DNA of 23,296 nt from a virus. The notes beneath the pieces were generated by a model. It was not told where the DNA came from and did not search any database. It was given only the letters and a program-made list of their open reading frames with translations. Below are positions 1 through 6,847 of the stretch, piece by piece; positions within the stretch are counted from its first letter, which is position 1, and every line of letters starts with the position of its first letter. Made by a program: the position numbers and the translations under genes. The DNA lies in the IMG/VR virus record IMGVR_UViG_3300034093_003668, positions 1-23,296 of that record; one strand, written 5' to 3'.

Positions 1-96
1 GAGGGATAATTTTTATAGGCTTTCAGCGTACCTACTTTATGTTGGTGACCAAATCCAACGACTAACCTTATCAGTGAAAGTACCTCATGTACTATC

Positions 97-151
97 TTAT
101 AACAGCAAGTAAGCACCATTAAAACGTATGCCTACTTGCGTTTCGTTATAC
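97..151 (-). repeat. attC-like hairpin element A (also possible terminator)
   Basis: Outer inverted ends TTATAAC (97-103) and GTTATAC (145-151) enclose a second inverted pair, GCAAGTA and TACTTGC. The central part holds CATTAAAACG, which recurs in the loop of the next element at 646-655. The nested arms with short spacers resemble the R''/L''-L'/R' layout of integron attC sites. The element lies just 3' of the minus-strand gene ending at 157, which is where a cassette site or a terminator would sit. No T-tract follows the stem, which argues slightly against a simple terminator. Nothing else was recognised in 1-96. Confidence 0.4.
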
Positions 152-156
152 TCAAT

Positions 157-600
157 TTACCAGCTCTTACTAAAAGTATGTTCATTTTTATAAACAATTA
201 TACCACCTTCTATTTTATGATTAATTTCCTCAAACATATAGTTGTCTAAGTTAAAAATATCATATAGTTCAGATATTGATATACCTCTTATTGTATTGTT
301 ACACGCATCATTATTCATCCTACCCCATATATCTTTAAAATAAGGTATTAACTCTGGTTTAACTCTATCGTCATTTGGAAATGGTATAGATAATAATAAA
401 CCATCTACAACACCATACAAAGGAGTTCCATAAGCAATGAAGTTAAATTTACCATTATAATATTCTGGTATAGGATAGTTATAAAATAAGTAGTATTGTA
501 GTTTTTTCCACTTAAAATATTCATCATCCTTATGAAAAAAAAGCTGACCAAACTCGCTTTTACCAGAAATTTCTGGTCTAGAAAAGAAAAAATTATCCAT
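157..600 (-). CDS. Hypothetical protein, 147 aa
   Basis: I do not recognise this protein. It is a soluble-looking protein, rich in aromatic residues (many F, Y and W) and without membrane segments or a signal peptide. The ATG is preceded by an A/T-rich leader (ATTTAATTAAATAAT), typical of Bacteroidota genes that lack a strong Shine-Dalgarno. Hairpin elements of the same kind flank it on both sides (97-151 and 626-679), so the gene plus its 3' element has the shape of a cassette. No enzyme motif was found. It could be a host-derived accessory gene rather than core phage. Confidence 0.7.
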   Translation of the reverse strand: MDNFFFSRPEISGKSEFGQLFFHKDDEYFKWKKLQYYLFYNYPIPEYYNGKFNFIAYGTPLYGVVDGLLLSIPFPNDDRVKPELIPYFKDIWGRMNNDACNNTIRGISISELYDIFNLDNYMFEEINHKIEGGIIVYKNEHTFSKSW

Positions 601-625
601 ATTATTTAATTAAAATTTAAACTGA

Positions 626-679
626 GTATAACAAAGTGTAAAAAACATTAAAACGATTTTTTACACTCAACCGTTAGTG
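626..679 (-). repeat. attC-like hairpin element B (also possible terminator)
   Basis: A perfect 10-bp stem, GTGTAAAAAA (636-645) and TTTTTTACAC (657-666), has the loop CATTAAAACGA. It is flanked by GTATAAC (626-632) and GTTAGTG (673-679), placed like simple sites of an integron attC. The loop shares CATTAAAACG with element A. It lies directly downstream of the minus-strand gene ending at 686, so a bidirectional terminator is the simpler reading of the stem. The shared loop and the outer TATAAC are not explained by termination alone. Confidence 0.45.
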
Positions 680-685
680 TGCATT

Positions 686-913
686 TTAATTCTTACACGC
701 CTTTAATCCATCCCCATTACAGTCAGGGCATTTATCCCATTTTCCGTATTTATCCCAATCCACTACTCCATTAGGGATAGTTTTGTCATTCACATCTATA
801 TAAATCACATTACCTGTACCTTTACAAAAAACGCACACTAACAGCACATTTGCAATAGGCGGGGCTTTCTGTTCCGTTGAAAGTTTTTCGTTATTATTAA
901 GTTCTGTTTTCAT
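686..913 (-). CDS. Small zinc-ribbon protein with two CxxCxGxG motifs (DnaJ-type)
   Basis: A 75-aa protein with two CxxCxGxG-type motifs, CVFCKGTG near residues 28-35 and CPDCNGDG near 62-69. In DnaJ-family proteins, pairs of such motifs form a zinc ribbon that contacts unfolded or partner proteins. No J-domain or other domain is present, so it is a stand-alone zinc-binding module, with zinc binding inferred from the four cysteines. The N-terminus is polar and low complexity (ELNNNEKLSTEQK). The ATG follows an A-rich leader. It is flanked by repeat elements on both sides and looks like a host-type accessory gene. Cellular role unknown. Confidence 0.7.
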   Translation of the reverse strand: MKTELNNNEKLSTEQKAPPIANVLLVCVFCKGTGNVIYIDVNDKTIPNGVVDWDKYGKWDKCPDCNGDGLKACKN

Positions 914-952
914 ATCAATTTTTTTTAGTTATTAATCCCGCCCATCGCAAAT

Positions 953-968
953 CTGCAAAACGTTATAA
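953..968 (-). repeat. 16-bp direct repeat, copy 1 (element C)
   Basis: CTGCAAAACGTTATAA on the plus strand is identical to the copy at 1231-1246. On the coding strand both copies read TTATAACGTTTTGCAG and sit in the 5' region of a small gene, followed by a short hairpin (here GCA-GATT-TGC) and TTGCG. The TTATAAC part also appears in element A, tying all four elements to one repeat family in the first 1.3 kb. Confidence 0.6.
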
Positions 969-974
969 ACCATA

Positions 975-1181
975 TTAAAAGATGAACCATCCAAAGAACT
1001 TTTCTAAATATGGAAGTATTCCTAACCACATTATTAGCTTAAATAACCCTATACCAATCCATTTACCAACATTCGCTGATACTACCACAATCAATAAACC
1101 AAAGAAAATACGGCTTATAACAGCACCTATATTCAATTGCGGTTTTTGTGGTTCATTCAAGTTTTCATTTTCTAATTTCAT
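975..1181 (-). CDS. Small membrane protein, 68 aa
   Basis: The N-terminal 15 residues are polar (ENENLNEPQKPQ). Two hydrophobic stretches follow, about residues 19-40 (ISRIFFGLLIVVVSANVG) and 43-66, so it is probably a two-pass inner-membrane protein with a cytoplasmic N-terminus. An overlapping reading frame on the other strand is less credible because this strand gives a clean membrane topology and a normal A-rich start context (TTAAGATAAA-ATG). It sits between copies of the 16-bp repeat. No family recognised. Confidence 0.65.
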   Translation of the reverse strand: MKLENENLNEPQKPQLNIGAVISRIFFGLLIVVVSANVGKWIGIGLFKLIMWLGILPYLEKFFGWFIF

Positions 1182-1230
1182 TTTATCTTAATTTAAAGTT
1201 TTCGTTTTCAAAGTCCGCAACTAAATATAG

Positions 1231-1246
1231 CTGCAAAACGTTATAA
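1231..1246 (-). repeat. 16-bp direct repeat, copy 2 (element D)
   Basis: Exact second copy of CTGCAAAACGTTATAA. On the minus strand, TTATAACGTTTT is followed by the hairpin GCAGCTA-TATT-TAGTTGC (7 bp with one G-U), giving an R''-spacer-L''-loop-L' layout like half of an attC site. No matching GTT-type right end was found close by, so the element is incomplete compared with elements A and B. Confidence 0.55.
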
Positions 1247-1261
1247 GTAATAAAATAAAAA

Positions 1262-1342
1262 TTATGAGTTTTTTATTTGTTCACCTCTGTCTTTTATAAC
1301 CAAATCAAATTTACGTTCAACACCATGGTTTGTTTTTTCCAT
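1262..1342 (-). CDS. Small ORF, 26 aa
   Basis: ATG at 1342 opens a 26-codon frame (MEKTNHGVERKFDLVIKD...KNS) ending in TAA. It begins 11 nt after the stop of the upstream gene and has the same A-rich pre-start context (AAAAAATAAAATT-ATG), which suggests translational coupling. The peptide is charged and soluble with no recognisable motif. It may be a real small gene or the remnant of a longer one. Confidence 0.4.
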   Translation of the reverse strand: MEKTNHGVERKFDLVIKDRGEQIKNS

Positions 1343-1353
1343 AATTTTATTTT

Positions 1354-1887
1354 TTAATCCCACCATCTATTGATTTTTTTTGCCATGATTCTAAATACTA
1401 AATCCTTAGCTTTTTCTTGTCTTAAGTCACCCATAATCATAGCAACTAATTTTTTATCATTATGGTCAGTGGTAAATCTTTTTTGATTTTCTTTAATAAA
1501 GATAATTGCTCGTTTATGCCATGTTGGAAACTTTCTAAAATACGAATCAAAATCTTCACTGATAGTATTAATATTTATTTCACTATAACCTGGTTTATCT
1601 TCAATATCTGTAAATACCATTTCACTTTCATGATAATCAGTATATTCTGAATCGTAATAAGAGTCTTTAACTTTATTAATTAAATCAGCACAAATTAACA
1701 TATCTTTAGCATCTTCTTGTGCCCTAGTATGTCTATCCTTCCTACCGATATAATTAGATTGTCTCCTTAATTTAAATTCAATAATCTGATATATAAACCA
1801 AGAGTCCCAATCCCTATCTTTCCAAATTATAGGTAACCAAGCCCATAGATTACTAATTCCTATTTTTAAGGTTCTAAATATTCTCAT
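1354..1887 (-). CDS. Conserved-looking phage protein, 177 aa, function unknown
   Basis: The N-terminal 55 residues are rich in tryptophan, with W-x-W-x4-IWKDRDWD between about residues 14 and 28, then a basic patch (KLRRQSNYIGRKDRHTR). The rest is acidic and helical, ending in INRWW. I recall similar W-rich IWKDRDWD openings in hypothetical proteins of large phages but cannot assign a role. The start codon directly follows the stop of the upstream gene at 1888, so the pair is translationally coupled. Confidence 0.7.
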   Translation of the reverse strand: MRIFRTLKIGISNLWAWLPIIWKDRDWDSWFIYQIIEFKLRRQSNYIGRKDRHTRAQEDAKDMLICADLINKVKDSYYDSEYTDYHESEMVFTDIEDKPGYSEININTISEDFDSYFRKFPTWHKRAIIFIKENQKRFTTDHNDKKLVAMIMGDLRQEKAKDLVFRIMAKKINRWWD

Positions 1888-2127
1888 TTAATTATTATTT
1901 CTATGGTAATCTTTTATTTTATCAAGTAATGCTTGATTGAAATTTGTAAACCATTTTGGGTTACACTCTTTTGGTGTTATATGTGCTAATTCACCAGATT
2001 TATAAGTGGAACGAATACCACCTTTATAATGTCTGATGCTACCATCAGCTTCAATAATTTCAGTTGCAACATCTTTGTGCTTAAAACCCATTACTGAATC
2101 AAATATTTTAAAATCACTTCTTGACAT
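1888..2127 (-). CDS. Hypothetical protein, 79 aa
   Basis: Small soluble protein with a mixed charge pattern. No motif recognised. It lies 2 nt downstream of the preceding gene's stop and abuts the next start, so it is the middle member of a coupled run that the promoter at 2371-2401 would drive. Confidence 0.6.
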   Translation of the reverse strand: MSRSDFKIFDSVMGFKHKDVATEIIEADGSIRHYKGGIRSTYKSGELAHITPKECNPKWFTNFNQALLDKIKDYHRNNN

Positions 2128-2129
2128 TT

Positions 2130-2366
2130 TTATTTAATTTTAAATTTAATATTATCGAATCCTGAGAATCCGTTTAACTTATTATATGTTGTTGACATAA
2201 ACATGCCAATTAATTGAGACACAGCAACGCAAAGTGCCTCATTAGTGTATTCACTTGGTGGATGAATTAAAACCTCACTAGATAGGTCCGTAGTGTATTC
2301 AAATGTGAAACCATTGAAATCATCTAGTACTCTTTGTTTTCTTTCAACTTCGGTTAAATATTTCAT
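2130..2366 (-). CDS. Hypothetical protein, 78 aa, probably leaderless
   Basis: Unrecognised soluble protein. The ATG follows the TATATTTG -7 box with only 4 nt between, so transcription should begin at or within a base or two of the start codon. It heads the run of coupled genes down to about 1262. Its short spacing to the promoter is matched by four other genes in this window. Confidence 0.65.
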   Translation of the reverse strand: MKYLTEVERKQRVLDDFNGFTFEYTTDLSSEVLIHPPSEYTNEALCVAVSQLIGMFMSTTYNKLNGFSGFDNIKFKIK

Positions 2367-2370
2367 ATTA

Positions 2371-2401
2371 CAAATATACTAACTATTTTTTAATTAACCA
2401 A
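2371..2401 (-). promoter_or_regulatory. Bacteroidota-type promoter
   Basis: Minus strand TTG (2399-2401), 20 nt, then TATATTTG (2378-2371). This matches the known Bacteroidota consensus TTG-N19/20-TAnnTTTG. The start codon of the downstream gene is 4 nt after the box. Confidence 0.75.
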
Positions 2402-2596
2402 ATTTTGTTTTAACATTTTTTGTAACTCAGATAAATCATTATCTCTACCTTGCTGATTACCGTAATAAAGATATGAAGAACAATCTTCATCGAACTCAAT
2501 TGAGTTCCCACTAACTTTACCTTCAGTTGGATTCCAACCTTTTGAAACTAACTTCTTAGCTTCTTTTCCCAATTCTAAATTTACAAACGTATACAT
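2390..2596 (-). CDS. Hypothetical protein, 68 aa
   Basis: Unrecognised small acidic protein with two glycine/asparagine-rich turns and a helical C-terminus (LSELQKMLKQNLV). Its 3' end overlaps the -33 part of the next promoter, so the two transcription units are packed together. It has its own promoter at 2620-2650 with a leader of about 23 nt. Confidence 0.6.
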   Translation of the reverse strand: MYTFVNLELGKEAKKLVSKGWNPTEGKVSGNSIEFDEDCSSYLYYGNQQGRDNDLSELQKMLKQNLVN

Positions 2597-2619
2597 AACT
2601 AATTGTTTTATTGTTTATA

Positions 2620-2650
2620 CAAATATAATGATTATTTTTCAATTAACCAA
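2620..2650 (-). promoter_or_regulatory. Bacteroidota-type promoter
   Basis: Minus strand TTG (2648-2650), 20 nt, TATATTTG (2627-2620), located 23 nt before the ATG at 2596. Confidence 0.75.
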
Positions 2651-2667
2651 ATTTAATAAGAATATTT

Positions 2668-3357
2668 TTAATCTCGACCAATATATTCATCATCGTTAGG
2701 TTGTTGGTAATTGTAATTACCTCTACCATGTTCATGTTTTTCAATCTCATCATCTAAATCCATCATTTCTTCTTGATTCGGGTCCTCAACACTTTCTACG
2801 TCATCCATCACACCATCACCAGGTTTTGGAATATATTGTGTTGTTATCGCTGGACTCAATGATTTACCTATTGGTATCAATATTTTATTTGATAAAAATA
2901 AAATAAAAGCAAATGCGGCTAATCTAATAATACCATGTTGTATTTCATTGAACAATCTATTACCAAAAAACATTAGGAGAATATTCAATATAACTAACGC
3001 TGTATTAATATAACATAATTTATCAACAAACTCAGCACCAAACATTTTATAAAAGAATAACCAACCAACAAATCCGAAGTGGTAATCAATCATAAAATAT
3101 ACATAACCAGCAATTGCGAATATGTTAACTCTAACTCGGTCCAATTGCATTTGTTCCCAATTACCAAATAAAAGTAAAAATGCATATACAAATAGCATTA
3201 TTATTGGGAATATAGATGCTAGCACACCCAATAATAATATCATAACAATCAAGGTGCCACCCTTTACCATTATTAAATCACTAAACGTTAATTTGTTTAC
3301 CCCTATAGTACCACCGAAGCCGAATACTTGGTAAAATTTGATTCCATCATTTTCCAT
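2668..3357 (-). CDS. Multi-pass membrane protein with acidic C-terminal tail, 229 aa
   Basis: About five hydrophobic segments between residues 25 and 165, separated by short loops (for example LIVMILLLGVLASIFPIIML and LVILNILLMFFG), then a polar acidic cytosolic or periplasmic tail (DDVESVEDPNQEEMMDLDDE) with a glycine/tyrosine/glutamine-rich end. A longer frame reaching 3432 exists, but it would run through the promoter at 3377-3407 and the terminator at 3425-3444, so I take the ATG at 3357 (MENDGIKF). Function unknown. A phage superinfection-exclusion or envelope-modifying role is possible but only a guess. Confidence 0.7.
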   Translation of the reverse strand: MENDGIKFYQVFGFGGTIGVNKLTFSDLIMVKGGTLIVMILLLGVLASIFPIIMLFVYAFLLLFGNWEQMQLDRVRVNIFAIAGYVYFMIDYHFGFVGWLFFYKMFGAEFVDKLCYINTALVILNILLMFFGNRLFNEIQHGIIRLAAFAFILFLSNKILIPIGKSLSPAITTQYIPKPGDGVMDDVESVEDPNQEEMMDLDDEIEKHEHGRGNYNYQQPNDDEYIGRD

Positions 3358-3376
3358 ATCTCTTATTTTTATAAAA

Positions 3377-3407
3377 CAAAGATAATATAAATAAATAACA
3401 TTTCCAA
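3377..3407 (-). promoter_or_regulatory. Bacteroidota-type promoter
   Basis: Minus strand TTG (3405-3407), 20 nt, TATCTTTG (3384-3377), 19 nt before the ATG at 3357. It fixes the start of the membrane protein gene. Confidence 0.75.
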
Positions 3408-3424
3408 ATATTATGACAAAAAAA

Positions 3425-3444
3425 AAATCCACTTTCGTGGATTT
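3425..3444 (-). terminator. Rho-independent terminator
   Basis: Stem AAATCCAC/GTGGATTT with loop TTTC (GAAA on the other strand). On the minus strand it is followed by a run of T, and it lies 8 nt after the stop of the gene at 3453. Confidence 0.85.
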
Positions 3445-3452
3445 ATTAATTT

Positions 3453-4028
3453 TTAACCTACTTTACCCCCGCCAGGATATTTAGATAATACTGTTCTAAC
3501 TCTATCTACTTCATCTTTTGTGAATCGATAAGTACCACCTTCTTCATTTTGTTCTTGATTTAATTTTTTGTATGGTAATCTAGTGTAAATTTCTTTTTCA
3601 CTGAATCCAGCTTCCCTGAATATACCAACTTGTTTGATTGAATCATGTTTTTTAAAGAAGTTTATAATATCATCATATTCAACTTTAGTTTCACCATCAC
3701 CTTCTTTATCATCGTTGGTACCATCACGTTTAATTTTAGGTTCTTCTTTATTATCTTCGAATAAACCATTCAATGATTCTCTTAACATTTTTTTAATATC
3801 AGACTCACCCAGATTTTTAAGGGCCTTTTCTTTTGTTACCCAACCATGACCCTCTTTTTCATCAAGAATGTATTTTAATACATCTATTATTTCTTCTTTA
3901 CTTGAAATTGAATCTCTAATAACTGACTTTAAATCGTTATATAATTTATTATTTTGGATATCTTCTTTAATGATTTTTTGTTCCAATTTACCCAAGTCTT
4001 GTTTGTTAAGTTTGATTATGTTTTTCAT
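3453..4028 (-). CDS. Hypothetical protein, 191 aa, charged and helical
   Basis: Lysine/glutamate-rich protein. Residues 1-95 are predicted helical, followed by a low-complexity acidic linker (KRDGTNDDKEGDGETK) and a C-terminal domain of about 65 residues (DIINFFKKHDSIKQVGIFRE...VRTVLSKYP) that looks like a small helical DNA- or protein-binding fold. No family recognised. It is a single-gene transcription unit bounded by terminators at 3425-3444 and 4085-4104. The upstream region lacks the TAnnTTTG promoter but carries an ATATTTATTA motif 19 nt before the ATG, which may mark a different expression class. Confidence 0.65.
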   Translation of the reverse strand: MKNIIKLNKQDLGKLEQKIIKEDIQNNKLYNDLKSVIRDSISSKEEIIDVLKYILDEKEGHGWVTKEKALKNLGESDIKKMLRESLNGLFEDNKEEPKIKRDGTNDDKEGDGETKVEYDDIINFFKKHDSIKQVGIFREAGFSEKEIYTRLPYKKLNQEQNEEGGTYRFTKDEVDRVRTVLSKYPGGGKVG

Positions 4029-4047
4029 AATTAGTGTATTATTTTAT

Positions 4048-4057
4048 TAATAAATAT
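4048..4057 (-). promoter_or_regulatory. Candidate second-class promoter motif ATATTTATTA
   Basis: ATATTTATTA on the minus strand lies 19 nt upstream of the ATG at 4028, in a short intergenic space with no TAnnTTTG box. Similar ATATTTATWW motifs precede four other genes that lack the host-type promoter. Because the genome is AT-rich, chance matches are likely and this is only a candidate. Confidence 0.3.
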
Positions 4058-4084
4058 CTATAAGTTACTAAAAACACAAATAAA

Positions 4085-4104
4085 AAAACCCCATAAGGGG
4101 TTTT
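4085..4104 (-). terminator. Rho-independent terminator after sigma/SmpB operon
   Basis: Stem AAAACCCC/GGGGTTTT, 4-nt loop (ATAA on the plus strand), followed on the minus strand by TTT. It begins 2 nt after the sigma factor stop codon. Confidence 0.9.
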
Positions 4105-4106
4105 AA

Positions 4107-4994
4107 TTAATTCTGAAATAATTCCATTTTGATGCCTCTTCGATTCATGTTTATTTTCATGATTTTTAAAGCTTTCTTTCTAACTTGCCTAACACCTTCT
4201 CGACTCATATCAACTTTATACCCAATTTCAACTAAACTTAATGGTTCATGACCATTTAACCCATAGGTTAAAGTTATGATTTCTTTTTGTCTAAAATCCA
4301 GTGTTGTCATGATTGAATCCAATACTGATTGTAAGTCATTATTATTAACTAAATGGTCAGCACTTAATGAATTATCATTTTCAAGTACATCAATCATTGA
4401 ACCACTATCCGAATCACTAGTGAATGGTGTGTCTAATGACATAACTGACATGGTATCTAAACTTAATAACATATTAATGTTATCAAAATTCAAATCAGAA
4501 CCTTCAAGACCAACTAAATCTTGAGCAGCTGTTGGTCTTTGATTGATTTGTTCAAGACCAGACATTTCTCTTTTAAGTTTGTTTAATTCAGTAATTCTAT
4601 TTATTGGAATTCTAACGGTTCTAGAATACTTGTTCATGTAATCTGTCACATTTTTTCTTATATACCAAACAGCATAAGATATGAATTTGAAACCACGACT
4701 TGGGTCGAACTTTTGAGCAGCTTCAATTAAACCATAGTTACCCTCATTAACCAATTCTTCAAGTGGTGATTTAGCATTGGTATATTGTTTAGCCACACTA
4801 ATTACAAACTTTAAATTTCTCTCAATCAATTCATTTAAAGCATCGGTATCACCATTGAAAGCTTTAATCGCACATTGATATTCTTCATCTGCGGTTTCAA
4901 ATGATTTGATTGCTCTAACATCTATTAAGTATTGAGCAAATGCTTTTGATGATGTTCTGTCTGTAATTTTTTGGCTAATTTTTAATTGTCTCAT
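4107..4994 (-). CDS. RpoD-like sigma-70 factor, 295 aa
   Basis: Group 1/2 type sigma factor that would direct host RNA polymerase to phage promoters. The N-terminus MRQLKISQKITDR closely resembles the start of Bacteroidota RpoD, which also lacks region 1.1. Region 1.2 covers about residues 15-50; region 2 about 52-121, with NLKFVISVAKQY, LVNEGNYGLIEAAQKFD and GFKFISYAVWYIRK; region 3 about 125-190; region 4 about 232-280, with a helix-turn-helix (SLVEIGYKVDMSREGVRQVRKKAL). In the -10-reading segment, the WWIRQ of typical RpoD is WYIRK here, so promoter choice may differ. It starts 9 nt after SmpB in the same operon, with a strong terminator behind it. Confidence 0.95.
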   Translation of the reverse strand: MRQLKISQKITDRTSSKAFAQYLIDVRAIKSFETADEEYQCAIKAFNGDTDALNELIERNLKFVISVAKQYTNAKSPLEELVNEGNYGLIEAAQKFDPSRGFKFISYAVWYIRKNVTDYMNKYSRTVRIPINRITELNKLKREMSGLEQINQRPTAAQDLVGLEGSDLNFDNINMLLSLDTMSVMSLDTPFTSDSDSGSMIDVLENDNSLSADHLVNNNDLQSVLDSIMTTLDFRQKEIITLTYGLNGHEPLSLVEIGYKVDMSREGVRQVRKKALKIMKINMNRRGIKMELFQN

Positions 4995-5003
4995 ATATTT
5001 ATT

Positions 5004-5444
5004 TTAAATTTTTACGTTAAGTTCTCGTTCTAAATCACGTTTTTTAATCGAATCTCGTTTATCGTGAAGCTTTTTACCTCTGCATAGTGCTATTTCAATT
5101 TTTATTAAACCTTTGTCGGTAATAATAACACTAATTGGTACTATTGTCAACCCTTTTTGCTCTACATTTTCATTTAATTTTATTATTTCTTTTTTGTTCA
5201 ACAATAATTTCCTTAACCTGGTTGGTTCATGATTCGTATGAATGCCACTTTGTTTATATTCAGATATATTCATACCCTTAATAAACAATTCATCATTTTT
5301 GATGTAACAATACCCCTCAGAGATTGATACCTTATGATTACGTATTGATTTTACTTCACTACCAATTAGCTTGATACCAGCCGTTAGTTTATCAATAAAC
5401 TCATATTCAAATGAGGCTTTCTTATTTCGTGTTATAACTTCCAT
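5004..5444 (-). CDS. smpB: SmpB, SsrA-binding protein
   Basis: SmpB (146 aa) binds tmRNA and the ribosome A site to rescue ribosomes stalled on broken mRNA. The family pattern is clear: NKKASFEYEF at the N-terminus, GIKLIGSEVKSIR near residue 25, NHEPTRLRKLLLNKKE near 80, KGLTIVPISV near 105 and the basic tail GKKLHDKRDSIKKRDLERE, which enters the mRNA channel. A longer frame to 5480 would read through the promoter at 5457-5487, so I take the ATG at 5444. It is first in an operon with the sigma factor. No standard tmRNA gene was found in the window; it may use the host tmRNA or the odd RNA at 18765-18914. Confidence 0.95.
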   Translation of the reverse strand: MEVITRNKKASFEYEFIDKLTAGIKLIGSEVKSIRNHKVSISEGYCYIKNDELFIKGMNISEYKQSGIHTNHEPTRLRKLLLNKKEIIKLNENVEQKGLTIVPISVIITDKGLIKIEIALCRGKKLHDKRDSIKKRDLERELNVKI

Positions 5445-5456
5445 AATTAATTTTGA

Positions 5457-5487
5457 CAAAGGTAAGGATAATAAAGACATTATCCAA
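5457..5487 (-). promoter_or_regulatory. Bacteroidota-type promoter for smpB-sigma
   Basis: Minus strand TTG (5485-5487), 20 nt, TACCTTTG (5464-5457), 12 nt before the smpB ATG. Confidence 0.75.
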
Positions 5488-5505
5488 ATATTTTTAATGT
5501 TTTTT

Positions 5506-5940
5506 TTATTTAAAATGTAATGTGGATGTTTCAGTAATCCTAATCATCTCATTTTCAAACCAATCTTCTATGGTGGTTGCTAAAAATTCTATATCATAAT
5601 GTTTATTTAATTCAGATATAATATTATTAGTGTTAACAATTTTACCAGACATTTTTGAAATAACCCAATTTGTGGGACCTAATGTAACTTTATATTTGTA
5701 TTTTAAAAAATCTAATACATCGATTTTAGCATTTTTCTCATTAACTGTATACCAATTCAACATAAAATCATATAGTAATTCACCATCGACTTTATCTATT
5801 GCTATTGAATCATTAATATTTCTATATAATATGGCAAATGAAATACTAGTTTCATCTAGCGTATATTTGTATTTAAATTTTGAGCCAGTAAATAGGTAAT
5901 GTTTATTAACATACCATAAAACAAATTCAGATTCGGTCAT
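5506..5940 (-). CDS. Hypothetical protein, 144 aa
   Basis: Unrecognised soluble protein, acidic, with aromatic-rich segments (FVLWYVNKHYLF, FMLNWYTV). It overlaps the upstream gene by 4 nt (ATGA), so the two are translated together. The operon continues upstream through the small genes to the S1-domain gene and its promoter at 6787-6817. Confidence 0.65.
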   Translation of the reverse strand: MTESEFVLWYVNKHYLFTGSKFKYKYTLDETSISFAILYRNINDSIAIDKVDGELLYDFMLNWYTVNEKNAKIDVLDFLKYKYKVTLGPTNWVISKMSGKIVNTNNIISELNKHYDIEFLATTIEDWFENEMIRITETSTLHFK

Positions 5941-6221
5941 AAACCTTTAAGTATGTTATTAATTTCTATACAAGTTTCGTAATCTTCAATGCGTTCAAAA
6001 TAAGCAATTGAAAAGTTTAAGTGTGATGACCAATCTGATTTTTCAACGTTTATAGTAATGACATCATCATTAACCATTAGGTTGGCAACATTGGCTATTT
6101 TTTCATTATTTTTTATTGAGTTTTTAATTTCATTTAGAGTTTCAGTAAATAATAAATCCTTTTCATTTTGAATGAAATTAATAATTTCTCTATAACTTTC
6201 AAATTCAAGATTTATAGCCAC
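5937..6221 (-). CDS. Hypothetical protein, 94 aa, GTG start
   Basis: Unrecognised acidic helical protein (MAINLEFESYREIINFIQ...). The start is GTG, whose G is shared with the TAG stop of the upstream 58-aa gene, and the stop overlaps the next ATG. Coupling on both sides supports the unusual start. Confidence 0.65.
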   Translation of the reverse strand: MAINLEFESYREIINFIQNEKDLLFTETLNEIKNSIKNNEKIANVANLMVNDDVITINVEKSDWSSHLNFSIAYFERIEDYETCIEINNILKGL

Positions 6222-6397
6222 TAATTTAAATTAAAATCAACCCCGTTATCATCACCATCATCATTTGATATATAAACCCCTTCAATTTCATCACCAAATT
6301 CATCTAATACACTAACATCTATCTTACCATCACCATAATACGTGATGTGTACGATGTATTCGCCAAAATCAAATTCTTTGGTAATAGGTTTGCTCAT
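6221..6397 (-). CDS. Hypothetical acidic protein, 58 aa
   Basis: Small gene (MSKPITKEFDFGEYIVHITY...) with an acidic C-terminus (SNDDGDDNG). The predicted strands VHITYYGDGKIDVSVLDE suggest a small beta-rich fold. It begins one base after the stop of the S1-domain gene and shares a base with the next start, so it is a member of the operon. No motif known. Confidence 0.65.
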   Translation of the reverse strand: MSKPITKEFDFGEYIVHITYYGDGKIDVSVLDEFGDEIEGVYISNDDGDDNGVDFNLN

Positions 6398-6398
6398 A

Positions 6399-6782
6399 TT
6401 AATAAATATCTAGCACACTCATGTTAATTTCTTTTTTTTCTAAATCTACTGTCTTAATAATAATTTTTATTTCATCACCTAATCTCATTTTTCTACCAGT
6501 TATTTCTTCAATAAAACAATGGTTTTTAACATCAGGTGTCCAAGTTCTATAACCTATATCTGATGATTTAACTAACCCCTCACAACCATTTTCTGGTATT
6601 TCAACGAATATACCATAGTCTTGAACTGAAGTTATTACACCAGTATATATTTTACCTAATTTATCCATCAAGTATTGACATTGCTTATACTTAATGCTAT
6701 CTCTACTAGCTTTTTGTGCTACCCTTTCTCTTTGAGAAAGATGTGCTGCCATTTTTTCTAATTCATCAGATTTATACTTCAT
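6399..6782 (-). CDS. RNase R C-terminal part: tail helix plus S1 domain, separate gene
   Basis: A 127-aa protein that matches the end of RNase R. Residues 8-43 (LEKMAAHLSQRERVAQKASR, then DSIKYKQCQYLMDKLG) correspond to the helix that follows the catalytic RNB domain, and residues 44-127 are an S1 RNA-binding domain (YTGVITSVQDYGIFVEIPEN, CEGLVKSSDI, RLGDEIKI). The remaining RNase R is encoded separately at 7879-9417, with a plus-strand lysozyme between. This half has its own promoter and starts 4 nt after the -7 box. It probably associates with the catalytic half to restore substrate binding. An alternative is an independent S1 protein with a new RNA-binding role. Confidence 0.88.
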   Translation of the reverse strand: MKYKSDELEKMAAHLSQRERVAQKASRDSIKYKQCQYLMDKLGKIYTGVITSVQDYGIFVEIPENGCEGLVKSSDIGYRTWTPDVKNHCFIEEITGRKMRLGDEIKIIIKTVDLEKKEINMSVLDIY

Positions 6783-6786
6783 TTTG

Positions 6787-6817
6787 CAAATATACTAATT
6801 TAAAATCAAATTATCAA
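6787..6817 (-). promoter_or_regulatory. Bacteroidota-type promoter
   Basis: Minus strand TTG (6815-6817), 20 nt, TATATTTG (6794-6787). The ATG of the S1-domain gene is 4 nt downstream, giving a leaderless or nearly leaderless transcript. Confidence 0.75.
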
Positions 6818-6847
6818 TATTTTTAATATAAAAAAAGATATTTATAA

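Noticed and set aside
982-1191. Plus-strand open frame opposite the 68-aa membrane protein
   Set aside because: The minus strand shows a clear membrane protein with a suitable start, in the direction of all neighbours.
3358-3432. N-terminal extension of the membrane protein (MDFFFVII...)
   Set aside because: It would span a good promoter and the preceding terminator.
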